A program made the position numbers and the translations under genes. A stretch of DNA of 64,000 nucleotides from Cryptomeria japonica. Lineage: Eukaryota > Streptophyta > Pinopsida > Cupressales > Cupressaceae. The stretch's first letter is position 1; each line of letters starts with the position of its first letter. The stretch covers positions 289,415,957 through 289,479,956 of the forward strand of contig NC_081410.1 of NCBI RefSeq assembly GCF_030272615.1, in the 5' to 3' direction. Shown in pieces: positions 1 through 11,246 of this stretch. The notes beneath the pieces were generated by a model, which ran no database searches, was not told the DNA's origin, and saw nothing but the letters and a program-made list of their open reading frames with translations.

Positions 1-1296
1 GGATCAGTGGGCTTGGGCTGCGGAGTGACTCTCCTACAGGGGTGGGCATATGAGCACCTGCCGATCACATGACCTATCCACTTCAGAGGCAGAGGGCAGG
101 GACGGAGTTTTGTGCATTCGTACGATATGATTACATCACAGCCTCGGATTGGTCGATTGGAGCACTGGAGACGCGTCATAGATGATATTGATATGGTTAT
201 CTGGAGGCCGTACCTGGGGTGTGAGGAGTGGGATGACAATGCATTGGAGCTACCCTATGCATTCAGGAGCAGGTATCTGATTGGGCGGATGCCCTATATT
301 TTGGAGAGGCAGCTTGTTGATAGGGTATGCAGACAGTTCGGCAGGATTCAGCGGATGCCATGAGGCTCGGGCATGTATGCCCGTACAGTCAGAGATCAGG
401 TACAGTTCGGGCCGCTGTTATCATATGATCAGGCCGTGACACATCTGGCAGAGATGATGCCAGTACCATGGGACATGTGGCCGGAGGTAGAGGATGCAGG
501 GATGGACGCAGAGTACTCTGCGTATTGGGCAGAGCATCCCTTTCCGAGATTGACAGATCCGGGAGAGCTGCTGGAGGGAGAGGTGGGAGGGGATGATGAT
601 GATGATGGTGGAGGAGATGGAGGTAGGGGTCGACGGAGGCGGAGGGGAGTAGTGGGGGAGAGGCGGGTAGCACCTCGGAGGGAGGGAGGATAGGAGAGAG
701 CAGCCCAGGTGGTGAGGGGTCGAGGTGGATTGCCCCTACATGTACCAGCAGCACAGGGTCCTAGAGCACAGGGACCGAGACAGGTGCAGGGACAGGCACA
801 GGGACAGGTACCTATTTAGGCACCTAGACAGGTGCAGGCGGAGGCACAGGTATAGGCACCTACACAGGAGGAGCCGCAGGCAAAGGCTAAGGGTGGAGAT
901 CCTAAGGAGGATGAGCTGCTAGGGCTGAGAGAGATCTGCCAGGGCCAGGCAGACGAGATTGCAGATTTGGAGCGGGAGAGGGATCACCTCAGGATCAGGC
1001 TCAGGGACACAGAGCGGGAGAGAGACCAGGCCATCCAGAGATATACTGAGGCTGAGACAGCTCTGAGGGCAGGGAGGCGGGCAGCAGAGGATGCAGGGGT
1101 AGGCTATGCATATGTGCTGCGAGCCGGAGAGGAGATCGCCTACTGGAGGGATCTATACTATGGTGTCGTGCCAGCAGATCAGCGGGCGAGGAGCTTCCAT
1201 AGATCGTCGCGCACAGCGACAGCTACGGGAGGGAGTCGTAGGAGGCAGGCATCCAGCGGTGGGGTCATGGGTCCTCCACCACCACCAGATAGGTAG
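1..1296 (+). pseudogene. Plant mobile domain (PMD) ORF, C-terminal part, decayed
   Basis: One reading frame runs from the window edge to a TAG at 1294-1296. Its first part has the signature of the C-terminal half of the plant mobile domain found in transposon-derived plant proteins: a LLQGWAYEHLPI-like helix near 31-66, then a conserved block ending in RQFGRIQRMP at 328-360. After it come an acidic/Gly-Arg linker (about 590-690), a Gln/Pro-rich tract (700-880) and a charged coiled coil with repeated RER/ERD motifs (960-1140). The frame is never shifted but is cut by stops at 70-72, 361-363, 691-693, 817-819 and 853-855. All five are TGA or TAG, each one C-to-T change from CGA or CAG. The N-terminal half lies outside the window. 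It lies antisense to, and downstream of, the integrase of the neighbouring minus-strand Tat element, so I infer it is that element's extra antisense ORF and not a host gene. Confidence 0.7.
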
Positions 1297-3090
1297 GGGG
1301 ATCCTGGAGCGGGTCCATCTACAGCTCAACATCCGTCGAGGCCAGGCGGCTCCGAGGGAGGGAGTTCATCATAGCCATAGAGGGCTCCCCTTTGTATCAG
1401 TATATGTACCATTTTTGTATTGTAGACACCTGCGGGTGATTTTGTAGCCATATGATTCTTTTGACATCATCGTATCATGACACTTTTGATTATATATGAG
1501 AGATGATCCATTTTTTTTTTGCGGCAGCTATATGCATGTGTACCTTATGTGATGAGATGTTCTTATGATATGGATGCTTATATGATGTAATGCAATATAT
1601 TTTTGTTCTTTTTATGTTGTATATGTGATGCATGATGCAAATATGAATGTAAGTAATGCAGATGAATATGATAATGCAAATGATCATTTACCTAATGAAA
1701 ATGTGAGATGTACTAACATGTGTTGTATGCAGGATGTGATGCAATTGTGATATCTATATGTACGTATGAAATGCTTATATGTGGTGATGCAGGTGTAACT
1801 ATATGAAATGCAAATGTTTTTGGTGTGTCATTATACTCAGTCATGTGATAGCGGGCTACATGGACTCGAGAAGGATGATGGAAGTCAATCGAGAAAGGGG
1901 GATGGAAGATAGAAGATATGAACATGAAAGAGCTTCTTGGGTGTTATCATCATTGAGCTTTATTATGGCAAGTAGGTTATGACAATCGAGGCATATGTTC
2001 GACCCAGAAAGTCATTGTACCCATTTGCATGGAGATAAGACAGTCACAAACAAGGAATGCCCCAGTTCACACTAGACTCACAGTGTCCTCATATCCTTGG
2101 ACAAGTCATAGCATTACTAAAAGACAATCCACAGACAGCAAATGCAGATAGGTGACGATACCCCATCCTCGCCTTTCTAGTCAAAGACATCCTGGAGATA
2201 GAATCTCTAGTCAAAGACATCCTGGAAAAGCTAAAAGACATGTCACCAAAAAGATGAAATCAAAAGAAAACCAAGACTCGACACCAACATCCACTGTAGT
2301 CCTCAAGTTTAGTGTCTCTTGTCACTTGTATAAGTCTTATTTGATTGTGGTCACAATGTTCACTTTCACAAAAAGGATCGATAGCACTGAACCATATGTT
2401 GTCTGAGTCTGTTGAAAGATTTGATTTTGTTGAAGCCCATTGTTGCCGTTGTGTCTCATCTTAAACTGACTGAATCCATGAAACTGATACTTTATTGTGG
2501 AGAAGACGAAACTTTATTGCGGATCTGTGATACAAATGTTGCTTTATTGCGGATTGTGCACGGATAGACTGAAGGAAGCTGGAAGAAACTGTACTCCTCG
2601 AAACATGTGATGTTCTTAGTTCCACACCCATTACTAGACGTAGGATTGGCCGTAGTCACAGATAGGATCTGATTTTATTATGGATGGCAAGGGAGTGAAA
2701 AGGGAGAGTTATGGATGGCTAACCAATTCTTAGATAGATCAATAACAAGCCATGATGGGAATGGGTAGGTTTATTATGGATGAATAGGTTGTGAGTGTGT
2801 GCGAAGTGAAAGGACGAAAGTGAATCCTGAAGGAGGGAGGAGCAATGTCTCTATGCATGGCGCTGGTGACCCAGTTTTCACCATGGTACTTGCCCAGGGC
2901 ACCACCGAAGTGGTTTTCACCATTGGACGAAATTATTTCTCTTTACTTTTTTGATTTTTCAACTTTTTTGTGTCACAAGGTGCCTGTTTGCCAGGTTTTC
3001 ACCAAGTAATGATTTTTTTGTTTTATTTTTTTTGTATTTTTGAATTTATTTGATTTTTTTGTATTTTTGAATTAGGATGTTCCGAAGAGC
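1297..3090. other. Non-coding 3' region of the Tat element
   Basis: No coding sequence recognised between the antisense PMD frame and the end of the integrase frame. It is AT-rich, with T-rich runs around 2940-3070 next to the integrase stop. A short direct duplication (the phrase TCAAAGACATCCTGGA at about 2182 and 2210) is visible. No sequence matching the 774-bp LTR at 12819-13592 is present, so this is unlikely to be the 3' LTR. I read it as the long untranslated segment that Tat-lineage elements carry between pol and the 3' LTR. Confidence 0.5.
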
Positions 3091-4446
3091 TTATGTGTAA
3101 AACCTGCGAAGGTGCACGCTATTGATAGGATCCTCTAAGGGTTCACCTTCTGTAGTTGAAAGCTGATATGCCCCAGATCCATATACCACTGTAATGATGT
3201 AAGGACCAAGCCAGTTTGGTTCAAACTTGCCCTTCTTATCTCTGTCTTGCTGATTCTTGGGGTTCTCTCTGAGGACTAAGTCACCTACCTCGAATGTGCG
3301 AGGTTTGACCTTGTGATTGTAGCTACGACTCATTCATTGTTGGTAAGCCTTGAGATGATTAAAAGCAGTATGTCTTCGTTCCTCTAGCAGTTCTAGTTCT
3401 TGTAAGCGAGAGACCTTGTAATCTTCATCATTGATTATGTTTCTCAAGGAGACCCGTAGAGAAGGCAACTCGACCTCAATAGGCAAGATGGCTTCAGCGC
3501 TGTAGACAAGTGAGTAGGGTGTAGCTCCTGTAGGTGTGCGGACACTTGTGCGGTAGGCCCAAAGTGCAGGATTAAGTTGGATATGCCAGTTACGGCCAGC
3601 GTCGTCGACTGTCTTTTTAAGGATTTTGAGAATTGTTTTATTAGACGCCTCAGATTGGCCATTACCTTGGGGGTAATATGGTGTGGAGAAACGGTGAGAG
3701 ATATGGAAGCGGTCACAAAGTTCACGAACATCCTAATTTTTGAAAGGACGCCCGTTATCAGTAATAATGGAAGTAGGAATCCCATATCGGCAAATGATGT
3801 AGTTCAGGATGAAGGTAGCGATTTGTTTCCTAGTAACTTGTGTGAGAGGCACGGCTTCAATCCACTTTGTAAAATACTCTGTGGCTGTAATAATGAATTT
3901 ATGCCCATTGGAAGAAGGAGGGTGAATCTTGCCTATGAGATCGAGTCCCCACTGACAAAAGGGCCAAGGAGATGCAAGTGGTTGTAGTTCTTGTGCTGGT
4001 GCATGTATGAGGTCTCCATGAATTTGACACTGCTTACACTTCTTGACAAATTGATATGCATCTTTTTCCATAGTAGGCCAGTAGTATCCAGTCCTGATGA
4101 GTTTCTTGGCCAAGGTAGGACCACTAGTATGCGGACCACATATCCCTTCATGCACTTCTCATAACGCAATCTGAGCTTTGTCACTCTCTAAACATCTAAG
4201 AAGGGTGCCATCTAGACCTTGTCGGTATAGGATATCAGCTAAAATGACATATCGAGAGGATTGGCGAATGAAAGTACGGCGTTGATTGTTCGATAGATCG
4301 GGAGGTAAGATATTGTCGCGAAGGTATGTGAATATGGAACCATATAACTGGGATTCAGGACCAACAACACATATCATTTCCGTAGGAGTGATCTCATATG
4401 AGGGAACCAACAAGTTATCTACCAGGAACTCATAGCAGGTCTCATT
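3091..4446 (-). pseudogene. Tat element integrase
   Basis: Integrase joins retrotransposon cDNA into the host chromosome. The HHCC zinc-binding domain is visible at about 4150-4020 (HEGICGPH start, CKQCQIHG end). The catalytic core follows: first Asp in WGLDLIG (about 3940), second in TDNG (about 3745), Glu in GQSEASNK (about 3640). The C-terminal KFEPNWLGPY block (about 3215) is typical of gypsy integrases, and the frame ends at 3091. Stops at 4159-4161 (TGA), 3733-3735 (TAG) and 3334-3336 (TGA) interrupt it without changing frame; each is one transition from CGA or CAG. Integrase follows RNase H in the chain, as in all Ty3/gypsy elements. Identification of the domain is firm; activity is not expected. 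Confidence 0.85.
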
Positions 4447-4449
4447 TTA

Positions 4450-4881
4450 CGGTAGATCAATGAGCGAAGCAATTGTAGCCATGGCATCAGCAGCGCGATT
4501 CTGTTCTCTTGGTATCTGCTCAAACTCTATCTTTAAAAAGTGTTGTTTCAGATCATCTACCAGTTGTTTGTAAGGCATTAGTTTTTCATCTTTTGTTTGA
4601 TAATCATCAGTTGCTTGACAGATGACAAGTTGAGAATCCCCAAAAACATGAAGTTCTTGGATCTTCCATTGAACTGCAATTCTTAACCCAGTTGTTAATG
4701 CCTCGTATTCCGCTATATTGTTGGTGCACGGAAATGATAAGCGGTATGACTTTGGTATAGAATCACCTTGGGGAGTTATAAAGAGTATACCTGCTCCTGC
4801 CCCGTGCTGTGTATATGAGCCGTCAAAATATAATTGCCATGGCTTTGCAGGTGATATTGTTAGAATGGACTCATCTGGAAA
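4450..4881 (-). pseudogene. Tat element second RNase H (archaeal-type, aRNH)
   Basis: In the same frame as RT and after a TAA at 4882-4884 there is a second RNase H-like domain. Visible landmarks are YFDGSYTQHGAGAG (first catalytic Asp, about 4830), NNIAEYEAL (catalytic Glu, about 4720) and VFGDSQLV (third Asp, about 4640). This is the archaeal-type RNase H that Tat-lineage plant elements acquired in addition to the normal gypsy RNase H. It would help remove the RNA strand during cDNA synthesis. The piece ends at a TAA at 4447-4449, after which the frame continues into integrase. The presence of this domain is the main reason for assigning the element to Tat and not to Athila or the chromoviruses. 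Confidence 0.75.
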
Positions 4882-7800
4882 TTATGACTGAAGAGGAGCA
4901 TCATCTATCATGGGAGCATCTGCTAGTTGATCTGCAATTGCTTGTCCTTTTATAGCTTTTCTGTCCACGTATTCAATGTCGAATTCACTCAAAATCATTA
5001 CCCACTTGGCCAGCCGCCCAGTAAGTGTAGCTTTGTTGAGAAGATATTTTAGTGGATCAATTCTGGCAATCAACTTAGTCTTGTGAGTGAGCATATAATG
5101 TCGTAATTTTTGTGAAGCAAAGACCACAGCGAGACATGCACGCTCGATTGGTGTGTAGTTTAGCTCATATCCCACCAATGTGCGACTGATATAGTAGACT
5201 GCTTTTTCCTTATTGTCAGGTATTTGCTGTGCTAGGAGTGCCCCCAGTGCCGTTGGAGTAGCTGATATGTAAAGTAGCAATGGTTGATCTGGAATTGGTG
5301 GCATCAAAACTGGCGGGTTCAATAGATAATCTTTGAGCGTCTGAAAAGCTTGTTGACAGTTCTCATCCCATTTGAACTTGATGTTTTTGTGTAGCAGGTG
5401 CTGGAAAGGATTACACTTATCTGCAAGTTGTGCTATGAATCTTCGTATGGACTGGAGTCTCCCTTGTAAAGATTGAAGTTGACTGATATTCTTGGGTGGC
5501 GGCATGTCCAAGATAGCCTTGACCTTCGCTGGATCAGCTTCTATTCCTCTTTTAGACACAATGAATCCTAGGAGCTTCCCGGAGGTTACTCCAAAGACAC
5601 ATTTCTTTGGATTTAGTCTCACCTTGTATTTTTCCAGCCGATCAAAAGCAACTGAAAGTATGTCCAAGTGTGTATTTCTGTCTATTGATTTAACCAAAAG
5701 GTCGTCAACATAATCTTCCACCGTTACATGCATGAGATCATGAAAGATAGTGGTCATCGCTCGTTGATAAGTGGCACCTGCATTTTTCAGCCCAAAGGGC
5801 ATGACATTCCAACAGAAGGTTCCCCATGGACAAGTGAATGATGTTTTATGTTGATCTTCAGGTGCAATCCTGATTTGATTATATCCAGAAAATCCGTCCA
5901 TTAAAGATAGCATTTCATGGCCTGCTGTGAGATCAACGATCAGGTCAATGTTTGGTAATGGGAAATCATCCTTTGGACAAGCTTTGTTGATGTCTCTGAA
6001 ATCTATGCATATTCGGATGCTGCGATCTGGTTTGCTGACAGGTACTAGATTGGAAATCCATTCAGGATAATCAATTGGGCGTATGAATCCGACATCTAGT
6101 AATTTCTCCAGCTCTGCCTTGACTAGCAATGCCACTTGTGGATGCATTTTCCTTAATTTCTGCTTTACTGGCTTTGCCCCCGGTTTGACTGTCAAATGAT
6201 GCATTACCAAATCCGGATCCAGTCCAAGCATATCAGCGTATGACCATGCAAAGTTGATTTGTCGTCCCTTAAAGAAGCTCATGAATTTTGTCCTCTCGGC
6301 CTCTGTCAATGATTGAGCCAAAAATATGTTGTGTGGGACCTCTGCTGTACCAATGTTTGTCTTTATAGTCTCCTCTACCAACATGGATGATTTTTCCTTG
6401 TATGATGCTGGGAGAATGTCGAGCCTTCCATCTTCGGGCACCTCAGAGAGGTTTTCACCCTCAGATACGTCCTTTCTTTTTACTTTTTTGGAGTCAGATA
6501 GCGCCACAGTGTGCTTTTCGCCATAAGACCCTTGTTTTGTTTTTATTTTCACATTTTTGCGACTAGAAGGCCCGACACCCTCGCCAAAGTATGCTATGTT
6601 GTTGAGCTCTATGGTGTATCCTGCTTTGTGGTCTCCAGGGGGAAGATCATCTCGAATGCCAAGGTAGTTGATAATAGCTTCGTCATTTTGAAATGTATCA
6701 AATTGTGCTGGTCCTTCATGATCCCAGTCAATGAGTTGGGGATGAATAAGGGGAAGGTCATTAGTGTTTTCAGAGTTTTCTGGACGAAGAGTGAAGATGT
6801 GGTTATATTCAGGTATGTCAAGGTAATCGTCGAGGTCATCGATGGCACTCTCCTCATCAGTTTCGATCGTGAGCGAATCCAAATTGTCATCACTAGTAGA
6901 GCCTTCTGGGACAGGTGTCCTCATCCTATGTGATTTTGACCTAGGACCTTGAAACGAAGCTTGTGCGGGATCCTTATGGGTTGGTTCTTGACCAACTCTG
7001 AACTTTTTGTAAAATTTCTCCTCCTCTGTGGGTTCATCTGGCTCTCTGAATGTTTCGGCGAGCTCATAATCACTGGAGGATTTGTCTGAACCCCATTCCC
7101 ACTCATAGGAGTCTGTGGAATAGTAATCCTCTTGTTGAACTTCGGCAACTTTAATTCGCCATACCTCTTTTGTTCTTTTATTATGTAGTCTGGGATTCAT
7201 AAAACCAAGCCCCTTGGAGCGTTCCCTTCTCGTAGTTAGCTCAGGTTGTAAGGGCTCCATGACACCTTCTTTGTGTAGTCCGAGAGGGCTTTTTCCGTCA
7301 TACCCGAATCTTTGCAAAATTTTGAAGCCTTTGCCATAGTTTTCACAGGGTATAATAATCTGATCATGTGTGTCCTCTTCAACGTCCTTATAGAGCATTT
7401 TATATAAGTTTTCTTCTTCTAGTTCACCCCATTTTTGAAAGATGGTAGGATCCCATTTGAGTATCATGATGGAGATTTGCTTGTTAGGATGTGGCCTCCC
7501 ATATTCCTTGGGAGAGGTCATGACTTGTCGTAAAAACATTGTTTGATTCAAAGTGTATTCTCCCATGCCTTTGTCTTGAAACTTGGCTCTAAGTTCACCT
7601 TGTTTGGATGTCGAGGGCTTTAATGACTCAGGATCAATGTATGCCGAAGAAGGAGTAGCCTCACGATTGCTGGGGATGATAGTCTCAGTATGTGATCTCA
7701 AGTTATTACAATATATGAATGGATTTGGATCACCATTGACGGTCACTTCAACTCCATTGTGAGGAAACTTAATGCACTGATGGTATGTTGATGGGACTGC

Positions 7801-8115
7801 CCTCATTTCATGAATCCAAGGACGTCCTAGCAATATGTTGTATGTGAGATCTAGATCTAGGACTTGACAAACCACATCCTTTGTAACTGGCCCTATTCTT
7901 AGCGGTAAGGTGACTGTGCCCTTGGACGAGCGCTCTTCATCATCATAAGCCTTGATGGTGATTTGGTTTGTAGCATTCACAGCCTTGTCAGAATATCCCA
8001 ATTGTCTTATGGTACTCAAGGTACAAATATTAAGACTTGCTCCTCCATCTATCAGGACTCGCTTTATTCTATGTTTATGTATGAAGGCTTCAACATGTAG
8101 AGGTGCATTATGTGG
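4882..8115 (-). pseudogene. Tat element protease, G-patch, reverse transcriptase, RNase H
   Basis: Just after the TAG at 8116-8118 the frame encodes an aspartic protease with IDGGASLNIC at about 8050-8020 and NILLGRPWI at about 7830. A G-patch motif follows (GFKILQRFGYDGKSPLGL at about 7330-7275), then a long acidic linker of roughly 330 codons. The RT begins near the IDFRDINKACPKDDFPLP block (about 5990) and keeps the catalytic YVDD box (about 5710). The standard gypsy RNase H follows, ending near AIADQLADAP (about 4900). The 1045-codon stretch from 8019 to 4882 is fully open, long for a dead element. The leftmost stop (TAA 4882-4884) separates it from the second RNase H. The G-patch is a nucleic-acid-binding module known from some retroelement polyproteins. 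Confidence 0.85.
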
Positions 8116-8925
8116 CTAACTTATGGAGGCGTCATCGGCTTCTGTAAATGTGAGGGAGTGTGGAATGGATAGGTATCCCACCATGGCTTGAAACTGGTCC
8201 ACGTTCAGATCAGTAGGGACGGTAGTATCTCTCAAGATTTTGTCAAGGATAGCTTTATGTGCAGGAGATATACGTAAGAGCTCAAGAATAGAGATAAGTG
8301 CAGGTGTCTTCCCTAGTTGTTCTACAAGGTCGTATTCAGGCTTGATTGATGAAAGATTGGTATTCTTAGTGGAGGCACCTGGCAATGTGATCTTACCTCG
8401 ATGGGTTGTAACATGACATTCAGAGGTAGATTCGGACGAAGATCCCACACCCTTTAGGACAATTTTGGGTCTCTGAGAAGGATTCTCAGGGTTTTTGTTC
8501 TTGATAGTAATAGTAGAGATATGATTGTCCATTGAGATGTGATTGATAGTAGAATCATAATTGTAAGGTGCTCTAGTATAATTGGTTTGATCATCTGTGA
8601 CTTTGCCTTTTCCTTTGTCATGTTTTGGGAATGGTTCCTTAAACATCTCATGCTCTTGATTAGATGAATGTCCCTCAATCTCTATATCTCCTCTGTCAAT
8701 GAGATCTTGCACAATGTTTTTCAATCGATGGTAATTACCTATCTTGTGACCCTTGCTCTTATGAAACTCACAATACTCATCATCATTCCACCAATTTGGT
8801 TTTACCTTTGGTTCATAAGGAGGAAAATCTGGAACTGTAATTACTTTGTTTGTTACAAGCTTTTTGAATACTGATTCAAGTGGTTCCCCCAATGGAGTGT
8901 ACTTCCTTCGTGGTCTAGAAGTTGT
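8116..8925 (-). pseudogene. Tat element gag C-terminus with zinc-knuckle-like motif
   Basis: Same frame as the upstream gag, resumed after a TAA at 8926-8928 and ending in a TAG at 8116-8118. The block begins with a basic RPRRKYTPLGEPLESVFKKL stretch, followed by WWNDDEYCEFHKSKGH, a CX2HX4H nucleocapsid-like motif typical of this gypsy group (the usual final Cys is Tyr here). The remainder is polar, then ends in a TFTEADDASIS stretch that leads into the protease. I infer the original gag-pol was a single polyprotein and that both stops are mutations, since neither lies beside a recognisable slippery site or readthrough context. Confidence 0.7.
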
Positions 8926-10602
8926 TTAAGTGTTCACCTGATTGTTGGTAGAACTTGATCCAGAAAAGATGAACTTGGGTCTCACTGTATTGGCATCAAC
9001 AACACCATCATTAACTGTGTTCTTGTTCTTATTCCAAAATTTTGGTTTGTCCTTTCCTTTGAAGTCCTCTTTGTTTTCTTTGAATAGTTTGATAACTCCT
9101 TGTTCAATTAAGACCTTTTCTATTGCTAGGCCCTTTTCAATGACATCCTTGAATGTAGACAAACAAGCTTTTCTGAGATCATAGCCAATAGCCTTATTAA
9201 CGTTTTGTGTGAACATCTTCACCATTTGTTTTTGCAGGATTTCACAAGAGCATCTGCTAGCTAAGTTTCTCCATCTTTGTAAAAATGTTGCAAAAGATTC
9301 TCCTTCCTTTTGTTTAGTATTGCACAAGGTAGTAACTAAGACATCTGTTTCAATGTTGTAGGAGAAATGCTGAATGAATGCCTCTGCTAAGTCGCCCCAT
9401 GACTTAATACCGGGAGGTAATTGAGAAAACCATTCCATAGCTTGATCTCCTAAGCTTTGTGGAAACAACCTCATCAAGTATGTTTCTTCTGCCGCTACCT
9501 CAATGCAAGCTGTGAAGAATTGTCTTATGTGTGCCTTGGGGTCTCCTCTCCCTCTATATTTGTCAAATTTTGGCGTTACAAAGTGTGGAGGAAATGGAGG
9601 CATTGGAATGCTCTTATCGAAGGGATAAGGACATATATCTCTCATAGTGTATGTAGGTTTTGGTGTACTCATGTCCTCCATTTTCTTTTGTAGATCTCTA
9701 ATTTGTTGCTCCAAATTATTCTTGGGAGGAGATGGATTTCTTGTAGCATACCCCATGTTTGAAATGCCCATTTGAGGAGGAGCTTGTTGCATGTATGGAT
9801 GATACTGATCGTAGACATGTCCATATGGAGGTCTATATTGTTGCGACATATATGGAGCACTTGGCATAACTTCATGTTGAGGGACTCCATATCTGTTTTG
9901 TGTATATAAACCATATTCAATAGGCCTTTCATTTTCCATTGTGTTGCCCCCAATTTTGACATGAGGTCTCCTTGTGTCAAAATTTTGAGGATGTCCTTGA
10001 GTATCCACTTGTTTTGATTGATTCATACCTTGAGCATGTGATTGAGCATAAGGCCTCCATGATGGTCCTTGAGTGTAAGTATCATATGTTTGAGCTTGTG
10101 TATGTGGGATTGCTGGCTTTTGAAGCAAAGCTGATGGTGACTCAGGCATCATATTATTCGGTCCTCTATTTCCTCCACTATTTGGTCTCCTTTGATCCAT
10201 GTTAGGTTGAGTTTGTTGTGAGGGTCGACTTTCCATAAGTTGAGATAAGTCAAAATCATGCGGTATTTTAGCTCCACTTTGTGCCATCATGTTTAAAAAG
10301 TATTGACAATCTCTCCTCATTATCTCTTCAACCAATCTATTGAATTGAGGATCCATTATGGATTCTTGTATGTCTGCTGATAGTATTGAAGAGTTGTCCA
10401 CTGTGTCATTGTGTGTAGCATTGTTGTTTATAGTGTTTGCGCTTTCCACATTTGGATTGTGTCTATAAACATTCATGTCTGGTAATGTAGTGTGCTCAGG
10501 ATTGTAGAATAGATCATTGTCATACTCATAAGAACTCATGTTTACGGATTCTTGAGCTTCTTTAGCTATTCTCCTAGATTTTTGAAGGCGGGTTTCAACC
10601 AT
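8926..10602 (-). CDS. Tat element Gag (capsid region), 558 codons
   Basis: Gag builds the cytoplasmic particle that packages the element RNA. The start ATG at 10600-10602 is the first in a frame that opens after the leader. The N-terminal ~260 residues are Asn/Gln/Pro-rich and low complexity. A coiled segment LEQQIRDLQKKMEDM lies near residue 300. The conserved capsid block follows: PPHFVTPKFDKYRGRGDPKAH, LGDQAMEWFSQLPPGIKSW, FIQHFSYN, then GESFATFLQRWRNL. This is the retrotransposon gag family (PF03732-like). The frame is open over its full length and stops at a TAA (8926-8928); the knuckle region follows in the same frame. It could still be translated on its own. Confidence 0.8.
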   Translation of the reverse strand: MVETRLQKSRRIAKEAQESVNMSSYEYDNDLFYNPEHTTLPDMNVYRHNPNVESANTINNNATHNDTVDNSSILSADIQESIMDPQFNRLVEEIMRRDCQYFLNMMAQSGAKIPHDFDLSQLMESRPSQQTQPNMDQRRPNSGGNRGPNNMMPESPSALLQKPAIPHTQAQTYDTYTQGPSWRPYAQSHAQGMNQSKQVDTQGHPQNFDTRRPHVKIGGNTMENERPIEYGLYTQNRYGVPQHEVMPSAPYMSQQYRPPYGHVYDQYHPYMQQAPPQMGISNMGYATRNPSPPKNNLEQQIRDLQKKMEDMSTPKPTYTMRDICPYPFDKSIPMPPFPPHFVTPKFDKYRGRGDPKAHIRQFFTACIEVAAEETYLMRLFPQSLGDQAMEWFSQLPPGIKSWGDLAEAFIQHFSYNIETDVLVTTLCNTKQKEGESFATFLQRWRNLASRCSCEILQKQMVKMFTQNVNKAIGYDLRKACLSTFKDVIEKGLAIEKVLIEQGVIKLFKENKEDFKGKDKPKFWNKNKNTVNDGVVDANTVRPKFIFSGSSSTNNQVNT

Positions 10603-11092
10603 GAACTAGGTGTTAGACCAAAATGTGAGAGACTAGATGAAAAATGGAAAGAGTATGGAAGACCAAGAGTTGTATGAAGTGTAAGTGAATCTGAGGTGTA
10701 CTTGCAATATCCAAAATGTAAGACCAAGTATGTAAGTAGTAGAGTAGGTGTGACTTCCAAAGAGAGGATAGTTTCTCTTGATGAGGTAAGCTGACCTTGA
10801 CTCTAAGTAAGACCAAATGAGACCCAAAGGTAAGAAACCTTGATGAGGGACCACTTAGCAAAGTGTTGTTGTATATAGTGTGTTGAAAAAGTATGATGAG
10901 GACAAGCAAGTGACCTTTTGACTCAAGTTTAGACAAGTATGAATGTAAAATGAGGTATGAAGCAATGATGGACTATGTGAAACCTTAGAACAGGCTGAAT
11001 GCTAGATGAAACCTAGAGAGACAACCTAAGAAGCTCAAGTATGCCGAAACTGATTTTTTTTTTTGCTTGACTGTTAAAGTTTTCAAATCCTG

Positions 11093-11246
11093 ACACAGAC
11101 GCCTTTGTATACTTCACAAACGCGATTCCCAGACACAGACGCCTCTCTGTTTGACACAGACGCTGATAAAAACATAGACGCTATTCTGTACTTCACAGAC
11201 GCGCTTATCCGACGCAGACGCGGTTTGAACAGACACAGACGCGTTT
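11093..11246. repeat. Phased ACAGACGC motif array 1 (8 copies)
   Basis: The word CACAGACGC (sense of the element: GCGTCTGTG) or a one-base variant recurs eight times. The GACG core (AACG in copy 2) starts at 11098, 11119, 11138, 11159, 11177, 11198, 11217 and 11238. The spacings are 21, 19, 21, 18, 21, 19 and 21 bp. The spacer sequences differ from copy to copy, so only the motif and its phase are conserved. No associated cas-like gene and no constant-length long repeat, so this is not a CRISPR array. Confidence 0.85.

Noticed and set aside
725-922. Arg/His-rich 65-codon plus-strand ORF
   Set aside because: It is an alternative-frame reading of the Gln/Pro-rich, CAGGTGCAGG-type repeats within the PMD frame.
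1-1296. Intact host PMD gene
   Set aside because: Five in-frame stops and its position inside a Tat element argue against a working host gene.
1421-1432. TGTAGACACC near 1421 as the left LTR edge of the Tat element
   Set aside because: It matches the minus-strand LTR start but is in the wrong orientation, and no LTR-like sequence follows.
3444-3785. 113-codon minus-strand ORF overlapping integrase
   Set aside because: It is out of frame; the true integrase core, with its catalytic Glu, runs through this interval in the frame of the rest of pol.
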